Notes under the pieces: model-generated
What the model was told of the DNA's origin: nothing
The model's database searches: none
The model's input: only the letters and a program-made list of their open reading frames with translations
Assembly: GCF_030462585.1 (NCBI RefSeq)
Contig: NZ_JASMRU010000002.1
Coordinates: forward strand, 434,001 to 498,000
DNA length: 64,000 nt
Direction: 5' to 3'
Source: Pseudomonas sp. CAN1
GTDB lineage: Bacteria > Pseudomonadota > Gammaproteobacteria > Pseudomonadales > Pseudomonadaceae
Made by a program: the position numbers and the translations under genes
Part shown: piece by piece, positions 29,944-46,183 of the stretch
Numbering within the stretch: the stretch's first letter is position 1
Layout: the number at the start of each line of letters is the position of its first letter

Positions 29944-30720
29944 ATGAGTTTCGGTCAGGTCAAGCAGCGCCGTTTGTCGGACGATATCGTCGAGCGGCTG
30001 GAGGCGATGATCCTCGAGGGCACCCTCAAGGCCGGCGAACGCCTGCCCGCCGAGCGTGTGCTGGCCGAGCAATTCGGCGTCTCGCGGCCGTCACTGCGCG
30101 AGGCGATCCAGAAGCTGGGTGCCAAGGGCTTGCTGGTCAGTCGCCAGGGCGGTGGCAACTACGTCAGCGAAGGGCTGGGCTCGATGTTCAGCGATCCGCT
30201 GCTGCACCTGCTGGAGAGCAATCCCGAGGCGCAGCGCGACCTGCTGGAGTTTCGCCACACCCTGGAAGGCTCCTGCGCCTACTACGCCGCACAGCGTGCG
30301 ACCGAGGTCGATCATCAGCGCCTGAAGCAGGCCTTCGATGCACTGCAGGATTGCTATCAGCGCGTGGGCAAGGTCAGCCGTGCGGAAGAGGGCGCGGCGG
30401 ATGCGGCTTTCCATCTGGCCATCGCCGAGGCCAGCCACAACGCGGTGCTGCTGCACACCATTCGCGGCCTGTTCGACCTGCTCAAGCGCAACGTGGTGAC
30501 CAACATCGGTGGCATGTACGCCCAGCGTGACGAAACCCGCGAGCAGCTGATGCGTCAGCACCGCGAGTTGTACGAGGCGATTATCGGCGGGCACGCGGAA
30601 GCGGCGCGGGAGATTTCCCAGCGGCATATCGACTACGTGCAGGAAGTGCTGGCCGAGGTGCAGGCGAAGGAATTGCGCCTGCAACGGGCCCAGCGACGCC
30701 AGGGTGCGGTGGACGCCTGA
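29944..30720 (+). CDS. lldR: lactate-responsive GntR/FadR regulator
   Basis: A 258-residue regulator. I chose the ATG at 29944 (MSFGQVKQRRLSDDIVERLE) because GGAGGAG is 9 bases upstream; a TTG 30 bases earlier lacks a site. The winged HTH is in residues 10-75 (GERLPAERVLAEQFGVSRPSLREAIQKLGAKGLL) with the wing GGGNYV. The C-terminal FCD domain carries metal/effector residues in DAAFHLAIAEASHN and HRELYEAI. It controls the divergent lactate operon. Confidence 0.93.
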   Translation: MSFGQVKQRRLSDDIVERLEAMILEGTLKAGERLPAERVLAEQFGVSRPSLREAIQKLGAKGLLVSRQGGGNYVSEGLGSMFSDPLLHLLESNPEAQRDLLEFRHTLEGSCAYYAAQRATEVDHQRLKQAFDALQDCYQRVGKVSRAEEGAADAAFHLAIAEASHNAVLLHTIRGLFDLLKRNVVTNIGGMYAQRDETREQLMRQHRELYEAIIGGHAEAAREISQRHIDYVQEVLAEVQAKELRLQRAQRRQGAVDA

Positions 30721-30727
30721 TCGAAGG

Positions 30728-30749
30728 CGCGCCCTCTTGCGAGGGCGCG
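30728..30749. terminator. hairpin between convergent lldR and smpB
   Basis: A 9-bp stem, CGCGCCCTC (30728-30736) and GAGGGCGCG (30741-30749), with a TTGC loop. There is no T-run, but the position between two converging genes suggests a shared transcript end. Confidence 0.55.
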
Positions 30750-30756
30750 ACAAGAC

Positions 30757-31236
30757 TCAGTCGTCCTTGCCGTGACGAATGGCGCGCTGGATTTCCCGGT
30801 CGGAGTCACGCTCCTTCTCGGTGCCGCGCTTGTCGTACTCTTTCTTGCCCTTGGCCAGTGCGATCTCGCACTTGATCAGGTGCTTCTTCCAGTACATCGA
30901 GAGTGCGACGCAGGCGTAGCCTTTCTGCTGCACGGCACCGAACAGCTTGCCCAGCTCGCGCTTGTGCAGCAGCAGCTTGCGCGTGCGCACCGGGTCGGCG
31001 ATGACGTGGGTGCTGGCAGTGGTCAGCGGCGTGATGTGGCTGCCGAGCAGCCAGGCTTCGCCATCCTTGAGCAGCACGTAGCTGTCCACCAGCTGCGCCT
31101 TGCCGGCGCGCAGGCTTTTCACTTCCCAGCCGGCCAGGGCGACGCCCGCCTCGAAGCGCTGCTCGATGAAGTAGTCGTGCAGAGCCTTCTTGTTCTGCGC
31201 GATGGTCCCCGAAGGGTGTTTCTTCTGTTTAGCCAT
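30757..31236 (-). CDS. smpB: SsrA-binding protein
   Basis: A 159-residue OB-fold protein that binds the tRNA-like part of tmRNA and brings it to stalled ribosomes. The start [18 protein letters not shown] and the core [19 protein letters not shown] match the family, as does the basic C-terminal tail ([23 protein letters not shown]). Longer in-frame extensions upstream are non-coding. Its partner RNA is also in the window (minus strand, 15099-15456), though 15 kb away. Confidence 0.97.
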   Translation of the reverse strand: MAKQKKHPSGTIAQNKKALHDYFIEQRFEAGVALAGWEVKSLRAGKAQLVDSYVLLKDGEAWLLGSHITPLTTASTHVIADPVRTRKLLLHKRELGKLFGAVQQKGYACVALSMYWKKHLIKCEIALAKGKKEYDKRGTEKERDSDREIQRAIRHGKDD

Positions 31237-31390
31237 AGGCCGCGCATTATAGGGAGTCACTCGCCGCGCCGCTATCGGGACAGCGTGCGACGGCATGCAA
31301 GCTTGAGGGTGTGTGGCTAATCTCGGACAATGCGCGCTGTTTTTTTGAGTAGCGGGCGTATGAAATGCCCCACAACCAAGCGAGACGTCT

Positions 31391-31825
31391 ATGAGCACGC
31401 ATATCCAGCGTTCGGCGCTGCTGCCCTATCCGGCGAAGGCGCTGTACGACCTGGTCAACGATGTGGCGCGCTACCCGGAGTTCCTGCCCTGGTGTTCCGC
31501 CTCCACCGTGCTGGAGGAGAGCGATACCGCCATGCGCGCCGAGCTGACCGTGGCCAAGGGCAGCATCACCCAGCGCTTCACCACGCGTAATGTGCTGGTG
31601 CCAGGGCAGAGCATCGAGATGAATCTCGAGGAAGGCCCCTTCTCACAGCTGCACGGCGTGTGGACCTTCAAGGCGCTGGGCGACAAGGCCTGCAAGATTT
31701 CCCTCGACCTGACCTTCGATTACGCCGGTGCCCTGGTGAAAGCCACCCTCGGCCCGCTGTTCACCCAGGCAGCGAACACCATGGTCGACGCCTTCTGTCA
31801 GCGCGCCAAACAGCTGCATGGCTGA
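31391..31825 (+). CDS. ratA: RatA/COQ10-family START-domain protein
   Basis: A 144-residue protein of the polyketide-cyclase/START fold: the N-terminal [28 protein letters not shown] and the C-terminal helix [15 protein letters not shown] are typical. E. coli RatA blocks association of ribosomal subunits when overproduced, while eukaryotic COQ10 binds ubiquinone; the native role in Pseudomonas is unclear. It is coupled to rnfH by an 8-base overlap, as in most gammaproteobacteria. Confidence 0.9.
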   Translation: MSTHIQRSALLPYPAKALYDLVNDVARYPEFLPWCSASTVLEESDTAMRAELTVAKGSITQRFTTRNVLVPGQSIEMNLEEGPFSQLHGVWTFKALGDKACKISLDLTFDYAGALVKATLGPLFTQAANTMVDAFCQRAKQLHG

Positions 31826-32126
31826 ATCCGCCAGCATCGCCATCGAAGTCGTCCATGCGTTGCCGGAGAAGCAAGTGCTGTTGCGCCTGAGCGTTCCCCG
31901 CGGGACGCGGATGCGCGAAGCGGTGCTGCTGTCGGGCATCGCCGGGCAGTTTCCCGGCCTGGATGTGCAGAGCTGCCCGCTGGGCATCTTCGGCAGGGCG
32001 GTAGCTCGGCCCGAAGAGCGTGTGCTGGAGGAGGGCGAGCGGGTGGAAATCTACCGGCCGCTGATCGCCGATCCCAAGGAAGTGCGCAAGCAGCGGGCGG
32101 CGCGGGCCAAGGCGGCGCGCGGCTGA
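31818..32126 (+). CDS. rnfH: RnfH-family ubiquitin-fold protein
   Basis: A 102-residue protein with a beta-grasp (ubiquitin-like) fold. SIAIEVVHALPEKQVLLRL, VPRGTRMREAVLLSG and GEEVEIYRPL-like ERVEIYRPLIADPKEVRKQRA are the family pattern. It overlaps ratA. Its function is not known; older naming links the family to Rnf electron transport, but no rnf genes are nearby. A bidirectional terminator follows. Confidence 0.93.
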   Translation: MAESASIAIEVVHALPEKQVLLRLSVPRGTRMREAVLLSGIAGQFPGLDVQSCPLGIFGRAVARPEERVLEEGERVEIYRPLIADPKEVRKQRAARAKAARG

Positions 32127-32187
32127 TTCGCGCGCAGTGCTGATCCTCGTGCGATGCTGATTCTTGCGCGGTGAAAGCGCAGGCAAC

Positions 32188-32215
32188 AAAAAGCCCGGCA
32201 TTGGCCGGGCTTTTT
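32188..32215. terminator. bidirectional terminator between rnfH and bamE
   Basis: A 12-bp stem, AAAAAGCCCGGC (32188-32199) with GCCGGGCTTTTT (32204-32215) and an ATTG loop, with T-runs on both strands. It serves the converging rnfH and bamE transcripts. Confidence 0.94.
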
Positions 32216-32231
32216 CGTTGGCGCGAATCCC

Positions 32232-32768
32232 TTACTGCGGATTCTTGTCCAGCGGTTCCGGAGTCGGGACCGGGACGGTTTCCACCTGGTCGACTTCCTT
32301 CTGGATCTGCTCTTCCACGGAGCCGGGCTTGGCCGGTTGCTCCTTGGGCTGTTCGGGCTGCTGCTGTGGAGCTTCCGGGGCCAGCGGCGGGGTAACCCCG
32401 TCCTTGCCAAGGATCGACTCGTCGCGGCTGACGCCGGGCATGAAGTCGCCATTCAGGCCGACCAGTTGGTCGTTGGCGCCGAAGAATAGGCTCATGCGCT
32501 CCTGCTGGCGCTGACCGCCGCCGGGCTGGATGCTGTAGAGGTAGTCCCAGCGATTGGGGTGGAACGTGTCCACGATCAGGGGGTTGCCCATGATAAACCG
32601 CACTTGGCGCCGGGTCATTCCGGGCTTCAACTGGTCTATCATATCCTGCGTTACGACGTTGCCTTGCTGGATGTCGATCTTGTAGACCCCCGGGAACGAG
32701 CAACCGGCGAGTGCGGCGAGTCCCAGCCCGAAAGCGAGACTGGTCAGCATGAGCTTGGCGTTTTGCAT
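32232..32768 (-). CDS. bamE: outer-membrane assembly lipoprotein BamE/OmlA with long C-terminal tail
   Basis: A 178-residue lipoprotein: lipobox LAALAGC puts the acylated Cys at 23. The BamE core is [30 protein letters not shown] and the following [13 protein letters not shown] strand. BamE is an accessory of the BAM complex that inserts beta-barrel proteins. After about residue 120 a Pro/Gln/Glu-rich tail follows ([17 protein letters not shown]), making the protein much longer than the 113-residue E. coli BamE. It is known as OmlA in Pseudomonas and lies divergent from fur, as in P. aeruginosa. Confidence 0.95.
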   Translation of the reverse strand: MQNAKLMLTSLAFGLGLAALAGCSFPGVYKIDIQQGNVVTQDMIDQLKPGMTRRQVRFIMGNPLIVDTFHPNRWDYLYSIQPGGGQRQQERMSLFFGANDQLVGLNGDFMPGVSRDESILGKDGVTPPLAPEAPQQQPEQPKEQPAKPGSVEEQIQKEVDQVETVPVPTPEPLDKNPQ

Positions 32769-32864
32769 CAAGGGGTGACTTCCACTATCTTGGCTGGGCG
32801 ACGAAATCCCGATCATACCTGTATTGAGAGATGCTGCGAAGCATTCAGCGGCGAGAAAGCACAC

Positions 32865-33269
32865 ATGGTTGAAAATAGCGAACTGCGCAAAGCCGGACTG
32901 AAGGTCACTCTGCCGCGCGTCAAGATCCTGCAAATGCTCGATTCTGCCGAGCAGCGCCATATGAGCGCAGAGGATGTTTACAAGGCGCTGATGGAGGCGG
33001 GCGAAGACGTTGGTCTGGCCACCGTCTACCGCGTCCTGACCCAGTTCGAAGCCGCCGGCCTGGTGGTGCGTCACAACTTCGACGGCGGCCATGCCGTCTT
33101 CGAACTGGCCGACAGCGGTCACCATGACCACATGGTCTGCGTCGATACCGGCGAAGTCATCGAATTCATGGACTCGGAAATCGAGAAACGCCAGAAGGAG
33201 ATCGTTCGCGAGCGCGGCTTCGAGCTCGTCGATCACAATCTGGTGCTCTACGTGCGCAAGAAGAAGTAA
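32865..33269 (+). CDS. fur: ferric uptake regulator
   Basis: A 134-residue Fe2+-dependent repressor. The N-terminal winged helix contains [15 protein letters not shown]; the metal site is in [16 protein letters not shown] and the C-terminal dimer domain ends VLYVRKKK. The structural CxxC pair of E. coli Fur is absent: only one Cys (MVCVDT) is found, as in other Pseudomonas Fur proteins. With Fe2+ it represses siderophore and iron uptake genes. It is divergent from bamE with a gap of under 100 bases, so both promoters overlap. Confidence 0.97.
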   Translation: MVENSELRKAGLKVTLPRVKILQMLDSAEQRHMSAEDVYKALMEAGEDVGLATVYRVLTQFEAAGLVVRHNFDGGHAVFELADSGHHDHMVCVDTGEVIEFMDSEIEKRQKEIVRERGFELVDHNLVLYVRKKK

Positions 33270-33285
33270 GCGCACGCAGATGCAG

Positions 33286-33312
33286 AAACGGCGACCCTCG
33301 GGTCGCCGTTTT
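33286..33312 (+). terminator. fur terminator
   Basis: AAACGGCGACC (33286-33296) pairs with GGTCGCCGTTT (33301-33311), with a CTCG loop and T-rich 3' side, 16 bases after the fur stop. Confidence 0.92.
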
Positions 33313-33329
33313 CGTTTGTGCTGCTTTCT

Positions 33330-33407
33330 GTAGGAGCGAGCTTGCTCGCGAACCGCATAAGGCCGAGCTCGCGGGTGGCTCTGTTCGCGAGCAAGCTCGG
33401 CTCCTAC
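33330..33407. repeat. REP-type inverted repeat pair
   Basis: Arms at 33330-33353 and 33383-33407 are reverse complements except for one extra G in the right arm. The sequence (GTAGGAGCGAGCTTGCTCGC) is the same family as the pair at 26554-26624. It lies between the fur terminator and the converging recN gene. Confidence 0.88.
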
Positions 33408-33418
33408 AACCAGTGGAC

Positions 33419-35095
33419 TCAACCTTGTACGGCTGAGTCCACCATCTTGCGGGCGTGGGCCAGGGATTCCTTGGTCAGGTCCACACCGCCGAGCATGCGG
33501 GCGATTTCCTCGATGCGCTCGGCCTTCTTCAGGTTGGCCACGGCGGTGCGGGTTTCGCTGGTGTCGCGGTCCTTGTGCACGAACAGGTGCTGGTGGCCCT
33601 GGGCGGCAACCTGCGGCAGGTGGGTGACGGTCAGCACCTGGCCGCGATCACCCAGGCGACGCAGCATCTGGCCGACCACTTCGGCGGTGGGGCCGCCGAT
33701 GCCGACGTCGACTTCGTCGAAGACCAGGGTGGGAGTGCGCGAGGTCTGCGCGGTGATCACCTGGATCGCCAGGCTGATGCGCGACAGTTCGCCGCCCGAG
33801 GCCACCTTTGCCAGGCCCTTCAGCGGTTGGCCGGGGTTGGCGCTGACGAGGAAGTCCAGTTGCTCCTGGCCGTTGACCTGCGGTTCATCCGAGGTGGATT
33901 CGCGCAGCTCGATGGCGAAGCGCCCGCCGGGCATCCCCAGACGCTGCATCTCCACTTCCACGGCCTTGGCCAGTTTCGGCGCGGCGTCCTGGCGCAGGCG
34001 GCTGAGTTCGTCGGCCTTCTCCTGATAGTGGCGGGCGTAGGCGGCCAGTTCGTCGCCCAGGCGCTCCACAGCTTCGTCGTCGGCGTTCAGCGCCTCCAGC
34101 TCATCCAGCAGGCGCTGCTGCAGGTCCTGCAGCTCGTGGGGCTGCACGCGGTGTTTGCGCGCAAGGCTGTAGATGGCGTCCATGCGCTCTTCCAGCTGCT
34201 GCAGGCGCATGGGGTCGGCGTCGAAGTGATCGACGAAGCGGTTCAATTCGCCGATGGCTTCTTCCACCTGGATCTGCGCGCTGGACAGCAGGTTCACTGC
34301 TTCGCCCAGTGCGGCCGGCTGGCTCGGGAAGGCAGTAAGGCGATTGAGGCTGGAGGTCAGTGCCGACAGCACGTTTCCGGCGTCGCTTTCACTGCACAGC
34401 TCGACCACCTGGCGGCAGGCGGCGATCAGGCTGCCGGCGTTGCTCTGGGTCTTGTGTTCGGCTTCCAGTGACTCCAGTTCGTTGTCACCCAGGCCGAGGT
34501 TTTCCAGCTCTTCCAGCTGGTAGCTGAGCAACTGGTGGCGGGCGCGCTGCTCGTCGCCGTTGCGCGACAGGCGGTCCAGCTCCTGGCGGGTCTGCTTCCA
34601 GCGCTGCGCGGCGAGGTGTACCTGGCGCGCCAGGTCCTGGCTGCCGGCGAATTCGTCGAGCAGGCGGCGGTGGGTGTCGGCCTTGAGCAGCGACTGATGC
34701 TCGTGCTGGCTGTGGATGTCGATCAGCAGCTCGCCCAGGTGCTTGAGGTCGCCCAGCGGGCAGGGTGTGCCATTGATGTACGCGCGGGAGCGGCCTTCGG
34801 CGGTGATCACCCGGCGCAGGATGCACGGGCCGTCCTGTTCCAGGTCGCGCTCGGCGAGCCAGTCGCGGGCTTCGGCAATCGCGCTGACATCGAAGCTGGC
34901 GAGAATGTCGGCCTTGTCGGAGCCTGGGCGGACCACGCCGCTGTCGGCGCGGTCGCCCAGGGCGAGGCCGAGGGCGTCGAGCATGATCGACTTGCCGGCG
35001 CCGGTTTCGCCGGTGATCACGGTCATGCCGGCGGCGAGCTCGAGATCGAGGTGCTCGACGATGGCGTAGTTGTGCACGGACAGATGAACCAGCAT
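33419..35095 (-). CDS. recN: DNA repair protein RecN
   Basis: A 558-residue SMC-like ATPase for double-strand break repair. The start [20 protein letters not shown] is the family form (an in-frame ATG 15 bases upstream is less likely). Walker A is TGETGAGKS near residues 31-39, the signature motif is in [17 protein letters not shown], and Walker B is [13 protein letters not shown]. Long coiled coils occupy residues 150-350. A LexA box in its promoter predicts SOS induction. Confidence 0.96.
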   Translation of the reverse strand: MLVHLSVHNYAIVEHLDLELAAGMTVITGETGAGKSIMLDALGLALGDRADSGVVRPGSDKADILASFDVSAIAEARDWLAERDLEQDGPCILRRVITAEGRSRAYINGTPCPLGDLKHLGELLIDIHSQHEHQSLLKADTHRRLLDEFAGSQDLARQVHLAAQRWKQTRQELDRLSRNGDEQRARHQLLSYQLEELENLGLGDNELESLEAEHKTQSNAGSLIAACRQVVELCSESDAGNVLSALTSSLNRLTAFPSQPAALGEAVNLLSSAQIQVEEAIGELNRFVDHFDADPMRLQQLEERMDAIYSLARKHRVQPHELQDLQQRLLDELEALNADDEAVERLGDELAAYARHYQEKADELSRLRQDAAPKLAKAVEVEMQRLGMPGGRFAIELRESTSDEPQVNGQEQLDFLVSANPGQPLKGLAKVASGGELSRISLAIQVITAQTSRTPTLVFDEVDVGIGGPTAEVVGQMLRRLGDRGQVLTVTHLPQVAAQGHQHLFVHKDRDTSETRTAVANLKKAERIEEIARMLGGVDLTKESLAHARKMVDSAVQG

Positions 35096-35118
35096 GGGCG
35101 GCGGCTCCATAGATAGGT

Positions 35119-35134
35119 CTGGTTATTTATACAG
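35119..35134 (-). promoter_or_regulatory. LexA (SOS) box of recN
   Basis: On the minus strand CTGTATAAATAACCAG matches the LexA consensus CTG-N10-CAG with the AT-rich centre, 24 bases before the recN ATG. It fits RecN being a strongly SOS-induced gene. Confidence 0.82.
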
Positions 35135-35196
35135 TATTTTTTGCTGCTGGCAATTCTCCCTCGTCGCCTTTGCGGACTGCCTCTTGGCGTCATGCC

Positions 35197-35225
35197 CTTG
35201 AAGTCGGGAAAAGCCGCCCCATATA
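35197..35225 (+). promoter_or_regulatory. sigma-32 (heat shock) promoter of grpE
   Basis: CTTGAA (35197-35202), a 14-base spacer and CCCCATATA (35217-35225) match the RpoH consensus almost perfectly. The transcript would start about 60 bases before the grpE ATG and could run through dnaK and dnaJ. Confidence 0.92.
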
Positions 35226-35295
35226 CACGGCAGAGCCGCGGACCATTGGGTTCGCCTTGTTTTCAAAGGCTTATTTTCTTTTTTAGGAGAGTGGC

Positions 35296-35859
35296 ATGTC
35301 TGACGAACAACAGACTCAGGATTCCCAGTTCAACGAGCAGCCGGACACCGGCGCTACCGGGGATCTGAACGCCCGCGTGCTGGAACTGGAAGAACAGGTA
35401 GCTGCGGCGAAGGACCAGAGCCTGCGCGCCGTCGCCGAACTGCAGAACGTCCGCCGCCGTGCCGAGCAGGACGTGGAGAAGGCGCACAAGTTCGCCCTGG
35501 AGAAATTCGCCGGCGACCTGCTGCCGATCGTCGATACCCTCGAGCGCGCGCTGGAGATGTCGAACCCGGAAGACGAAGTGATCAAGCCGATGCGCGAAGG
35601 CATCGAGCTGACGCTGAAGATGTTCCACGACACCCTCAAGCGCTACAACCTCGAGCCGGTCGACCCGCACGGCGAGCCGTTCAACCCTGAACACCACCAG
35701 GCCATGGCCATGGAAGAGAGCATTCGTCTCGAGCCGGGCAGCGTGGTCAAGGTGTTCCAGAAGGGCTATCTGCTCAACGGTCGTCTGCTGCGTCCGGCCA
35801 TGGTCGTGGTCAGCAAGGCACCGGAACAAACTCCGCCTTCGATCGACGAGAAGGCTTGA
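35296..35859 (+). CDS. grpE: nucleotide exchange factor GrpE
   Basis: A 187-residue co-chaperone that releases ADP from DnaK. AGGAGAG precedes the ATG. An acidic N-terminus is followed by a long dimerising coiled coil ([32 protein letters not shown]) and the beta-domain [39 protein letters not shown]. It heads the heat-shock cluster with dnaK and dnaJ under the sigma-32 promoter. Confidence 0.97.
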   Translation: MSDEQQTQDSQFNEQPDTGATGDLNARVLELEEQVAAAKDQSLRAVAELQNVRRRAEQDVEKAHKFALEKFAGDLLPIVDTLERALEMSNPEDEVIKPMREGIELTLKMFHDTLKRYNLEPVDPHGEPFNPEHHQAMAMEESIRLEPGSVVKVFQKGYLLNGRLLRPAMVVVSKAPEQTPPSIDEKA

Positions 35860-35949
35860 AATCCACCACCCGGTCCCCATCTGGGTAATCAACCGAGCCA
35901 AAGACCCGCAACAGGGTCAGCGCGGAATCTAATTTCTGGAGAGTGAAAT

Positions 35950-37866
<1,917 letters not shown>

Positions 37867-37889
37867 GCCGCGTGCTTACTTCCGCCCCG

Positions 37890-37947
37890 GCGCACCGACC
37901 AGCGTGTCGGTGCGCATGAAACGTCACGCGGGGGCTTGCTCCCGCGT
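37890..37947 (+). other. two hairpins in the dnaK-dnaJ gap
   Basis: First stem: GCGCACCGAC (37890-37899) with GTCGGTGCGC (37906-37915). Second: ACGCGGG (37926-37932) with CCCGCGT (37941-37947), which looks like half of a REP unit (GGGGGCTTGCTCCC). Neither has a T-run. They may set the dnaK:dnaJ ratio through mRNA processing or partial termination; this is inference. Confidence 0.55.
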
Positions 37948-37988
37948 TGGCGTGTCTGGGGGAAAGGTTTTCAAGGTGCAAAGAATTT

Positions 37989-40005
<2,017 letters not shown>

Positions 40006-40053
40006 GCGGCATGGCCGTACGTCGTGCAAAAGGTGGACCATGATGTCGCATTT

Positions 40054-40085
40054 CTGTAAACTACAGCTTTAGTGTGTCCACTAAA
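40054..40085 (+). promoter_or_regulatory. two short palindromes in the dapB-carA gap
   Basis: CTGTA-AAC-TACAG (40054-40066) and TTTAGTG-TGTC-CACTAAA (40068-40085) follow each other directly. They could be operators for carA or structures at the end of dapB mRNA. No regulator can be named from the sequence. Confidence 0.35.
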
Positions 40086-40106
40086 AGTAGCGCAGCATGA
40101 TCACAT

Positions 40107-40147
40107 AAAAAGCGGGATGACTTCTTCTGATGTCATCCCGCTTTTTT
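40107..40147 (+). terminator. intrinsic terminator between dapB and carA
   Basis: A 15-bp stem, AAAAAGCGGGATGAC (40107-40121) with GTCATCCCGCTTTTT (40132-40146), a 10-base loop and a T-run. It ends only 46 bases before the carA start. TACAAT (40147-40152) just after it could be the -10 of a carA promoter, so the structure is either the dapB terminator or a carA attenuator. Confidence 0.9.
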
Positions 40148-40192
40148 ACAATCTGCGCACGCCCAGCCAGGCTTGAACTACGGGAGGTCTTC

Positions 40193-41329
40193 TTGACTAA
40201 GCCAGCCATACTTGCACTTGCCGACGGCAGCGTTTTTCGCGGTGACGCCATCGGCGCCGACGGCCAGACCGTCGGAGAGGTGGTGTTCAACACCGCCATG
40301 ACCGGCTACCAGGAAATCCTCACCGATCCTTCCTACGCCCAACAGATCGTCACCCTGACCTACCCGCACATCGGCAACACCGGCACCACGCCCGAGGACG
40401 CCGAGTCGAACAAGGTCTGGGCCGCCGGCCTGATCATCCGTGACCTGCCGCTGCTCGCCAGCAGCTGGCGCGACAAGCAGTCCCTGCCGGACTACCTGAA
40501 AGAGAACGGTACTGTTGCCATCGCCGGCATCGATACCCGCCGCCTGACCCGCATCCTGCGCGAGAAGGGTTCGCAGAACGGCTGCATCCTGGTCGGCGAC
40601 GACGCCACCGAGGAAAAAGCCCTCGAACTGGCGCGCGGCTTCCCGGGCCTGAAAGGCATGGACCTGGCCAAGGTCGTTTCCTCCACCGAGCGCTACGAGT
40701 GGCGCTCCAGCGTGTGGAGCCTGGAAACCGACAGCCATCCGGAAATCGCCGCTGCTGATCTGCCGTACCACGTGGTTGCCTACGATTTCGGTGTGAAGCT
40801 GAACATCCTGCGCATGCTGGTCGCCCGCGGCTGCCGCCTGACCGTGGTGCCGGCGCAGACTCCGGCCAGCGAAGTGCTCGCCCTGAACCCGGATGGCATC
40901 TTCCTCTCCAACGGCCCTGGCGACCCCGAGCCGTGCGACTACGCCATCCAGGCCATCCGCGAGTTCCTCGATACCGAGATCCCGGTATTCGGCATCTGCC
41001 TCGGCCACCAGTTGCTGGCCCTGGCCTCCGGCGCCAAGACCCTGAAGATGGGCCACGGCCACCACGGTGCCAACCACCCGGTGCAGGACCTGGATTCGGG
41101 CGTGGTGATGATCACCAGCCAGAACCATGGCTTCGCGGTCGACGAAGGCAGCATGCCGGCCAACCTGCGCGCCACCCACAAGTCGCTGTTCGACGGCACC
41201 CTGCAGGGTATCGAACGCACCGACAAGGTGGCCTTCAGCTTCCAGGGGCACCCGGAAGCCAGCCCAGGCCCGCACGACGTGGCTCCGCTGTTCGACCGCT
41301 TCATCGCGGCGATGGCCGAGCGTCGCTGA
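40193..41329 (+). CDS. carA: carbamoyl-phosphate synthase, small (glutaminase) chain
   Basis: A 378-residue class I glutamine amidotransferase that feeds ammonia to CarB for arginine and pyrimidine synthesis. The start is a TTG at 40193 (reading [13 protein letters not shown]) with GGGAGG six bases upstream; no ATG fits. The nucleophile Cys is in [12 protein letters not shown], and the His/Glu pair is in [13 protein letters not shown] LysE-type gene separates carA from carB, an arrangement typical of Pseudomonas. Confidence 0.97.
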   Translation: MTKPAILALADGSVFRGDAIGADGQTVGEVVFNTAMTGYQEILTDPSYAQQIVTLTYPHIGNTGTTPEDAESNKVWAAGLIIRDLPLLASSWRDKQSLPDYLKENGTVAIAGIDTRRLTRILREKGSQNGCILVGDDATEEKALELARGFPGLKGMDLAKVVSSTERYEWRSSVWSLETDSHPEIAAADLPYHVVAYDFGVKLNILRMLVARGCRLTVVPAQTPASEVLALNPDGIFLSNGPGDPEPCDYAIQAIREFLDTEIPVFGICLGHQLLALASGAKTLKMGHGHHGANHPVQDLDSGVVMITSQNHGFAVDEGSMPANLRATHKSLFDGTLQGIERTDKVAFSFQGHPEASPGPHDVAPLFDRFIAAMAERR

Positions 41330-41355
41330 GTACGAGCTCGAAGAGGTAGAAGAAG

Positions 41356-42012
41356 ATGATGCCGACCCTGGGAATCACCGACCTCTGGACCTACGTCCTG
41401 GGTACGTTGTTCATCGTCCTGCTGCCGGGGCCGAACTCGCTGTTCGTCCTCGCCACTGCCGCCCAGCGCGGCGTGGCCTCGGGCTACCGGGCGGCGAGTG
41501 CGGTGTTCCTCGGTGATGCGATCCTGATGTTCCTCTCGGCGCTGGGGATCGCCTCGGTGCTCAAGGCCGAGCCGATGCTGTTCCTGGGGTTGAAGTACGT
41601 CGGCGCCGCTTACCTGTTCTATCTGGGGATCGGCATGCTCCGCGGTGGCTGGCAGAAGCTGCGCCACCCGCTGGAGGCGGCCGCCGCGCCGGCCAAGGAA
41701 GTGGACGTCAACCAGCCGTTCCGCAAGGCGCTGCTGCTGAGCCTGTCCAACCCCAAGGCGATCCTCTTCTTCATTTCCTTCTTCATCCAGTTCGTCGATC
41801 CGGGTTACGCCTACCCCGGCCTGTCGTTCCTGGTGCTGGGTACGATCCTCGAGATCATCAGCGCCCTGTACCTGAGTTTCCTGATTTTCTCCGGTGTGCG
41901 TCTGGCGGCCTGGTTCCGTCGGCGGCAACGGCTGGCTGCCGGCGCCTCGAGCGGCGTCGGCGCCCTGTTCGTCGGCTTTGGCGTGAAGCTGGCCAGCGCA
42001 ACCCTTTCCTGA
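41356..42012 (+). CDS. leuE: LysE/RhtB-family exporter, LeuE-like
   Basis: A 218-residue inner-membrane exporter with about six transmembrane segments. The N-terminal [27 protein letters not shown] is the family signature; [21 protein letters not shown] and [20 protein letters not shown] closely follow E. coli LeuE, a leucine exporter. It stands between carA and carB, so it should be co-transcribed. The native substrate here is not known. A second ATG three bases on is equally possible. Confidence 0.88.
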   Translation: MMPTLGITDLWTYVLGTLFIVLLPGPNSLFVLATAAQRGVASGYRAASAVFLGDAILMFLSALGIASVLKAEPMLFLGLKYVGAAYLFYLGIGMLRGGWQKLRHPLEAAAAPAKEVDVNQPFRKALLLSLSNPKAILFFISFFIQFVDPGYAYPGLSFLVLGTILEIISALYLSFLIFSGVRLAAWFRRRQRLAAGASSGVGALFVGFGVKLASATLS

Positions 42013-42031
42013 ATATTGCAACGAGAGTCCC

Positions 42032-45249
<3,218 letters not shown>

Positions 45250-45253
<4 letters not shown>

Positions 45254-45726
45254 GCAAATTTCCAATGACCGTCCAGGGCGCTCGCGCCCTGGAAGAAGAA
45301 CTGAAATACCTGAAGACCGTTCTGCGTCCGCAGATCACCCAGGCCATCGCCGAAGCGCGTGAACTGGGCGACCTCAAGGAAAACGCCGAATACCACGCAG
45401 CCCGTGAACAGCAGGGCATGTCCGAGGCGCGTATCCGCGACATCGAGGCCAAGCTGTCCAACGCGCAGATCATCGACGTGACCACCATTCCGCACAGCGG
45501 CAAGGTGATCTTCGGTACCACCGTGGATATCGCCAACGTCGAGACCGACGAGACCGTGACCTACCAGATCGTCGGCGACGATGAGGCAGACATCAAGAAC
45601 AGCAAGATCTCGGTCAACTCGCCGATCGCCCGCGCGCTGATCGGCAAGACCGAAGGCGATGCCGTCCTGGTGAAAACCCCGGGTGGCGACGTCGAGTACG
45701 AGATCGTTGAAGTCCGTCACGCCTGA
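45250..45726 (+). CDS. greA: transcription elongation factor GreA
   Basis: A 158-residue factor that makes RNA polymerase cleave backtracked RNA. The coiled coil [42 protein letters not shown] carries the acidic tip; the C-terminal globular domain has [22 protein letters not shown]. It is translationally coupled to carB by a 4-base overlap. Confidence 0.98.
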
Positions 45727-46141
45727 TCGGCAATCCCTGAACGCAGGCACCATCAGCTGGCTGCTGGCCCAGACATTCTGGGTCGGCGGCCTCTGGTTGC
45801 TGCAGTTCGTGGTATTGCCCGCGCTAGACAAGATCGGCCTGGCCCCGCTGCTGGTGGAAACCGTCGCTGACGGTCTGAAGCCACTGCTGCTGGGCTTTGC
45901 CGGGTTCTGCGTGCTGCTGCAGGCGCTGGTGCTCTGGCAGGCGCGCGGATTCGCTGCCTTCACCCGTGAAACGCGGGGGCAGTTGCTGCTGACCGTGCTG
46001 GTGATGACGGCGGCCTATTTCGTGGTACGCCAGGTCGCGCCGGACGCTCAGCGCTGGCTGCTGTTCAACTACCTGGTGGTGGCGCTGTGCGGGCTGCTGC
46101 TGGTGCTGCAACCGACGCCGGGGCGGGAAGGGCGGAGCTGA
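45707..46141 (+). CDS. DUF4149-type small membrane protein
   Basis: A protein of about 144 residues with four hydrophobic segments ([76 protein letters not shown]). The start is uncertain: a TTG at 45707 overlapping the greA end has a GAG nearby, and a GTG at 45683 is also in frame. I lack evidence for function. Such a gene follows greA in other Pseudomonas. Confidence 0.75.
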   Translation: MKSVTPDRQSLNAGTISWLLAQTFWVGGLWLLQFVVLPALDKIGLAPLLVETVADGLKPLLLGFAGFCVLLQALVLWQARGFAAFTRETRGQLLLTVLVMTAAYFVVRQVAPDAQRWLLFNYLVVALCGLLLVLQPTPGREGRS

Positions 46142-46145
46142 CGCG

Positions 46146-46166
46146 GCGGAGCCTTGCGGGCTCCGC
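46146..46166. terminator. hairpin between convergent DUF4149 gene and yhbY
   Basis: GCGGAGCC (46146-46153) pairs with GGCTCCGC (46159-46166). No T-run is present, but its place between converging genes supports a transcript-end role. Confidence 0.6.
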
Positions 46167-46183
46167 GCTGCCGGGCTTGACTG

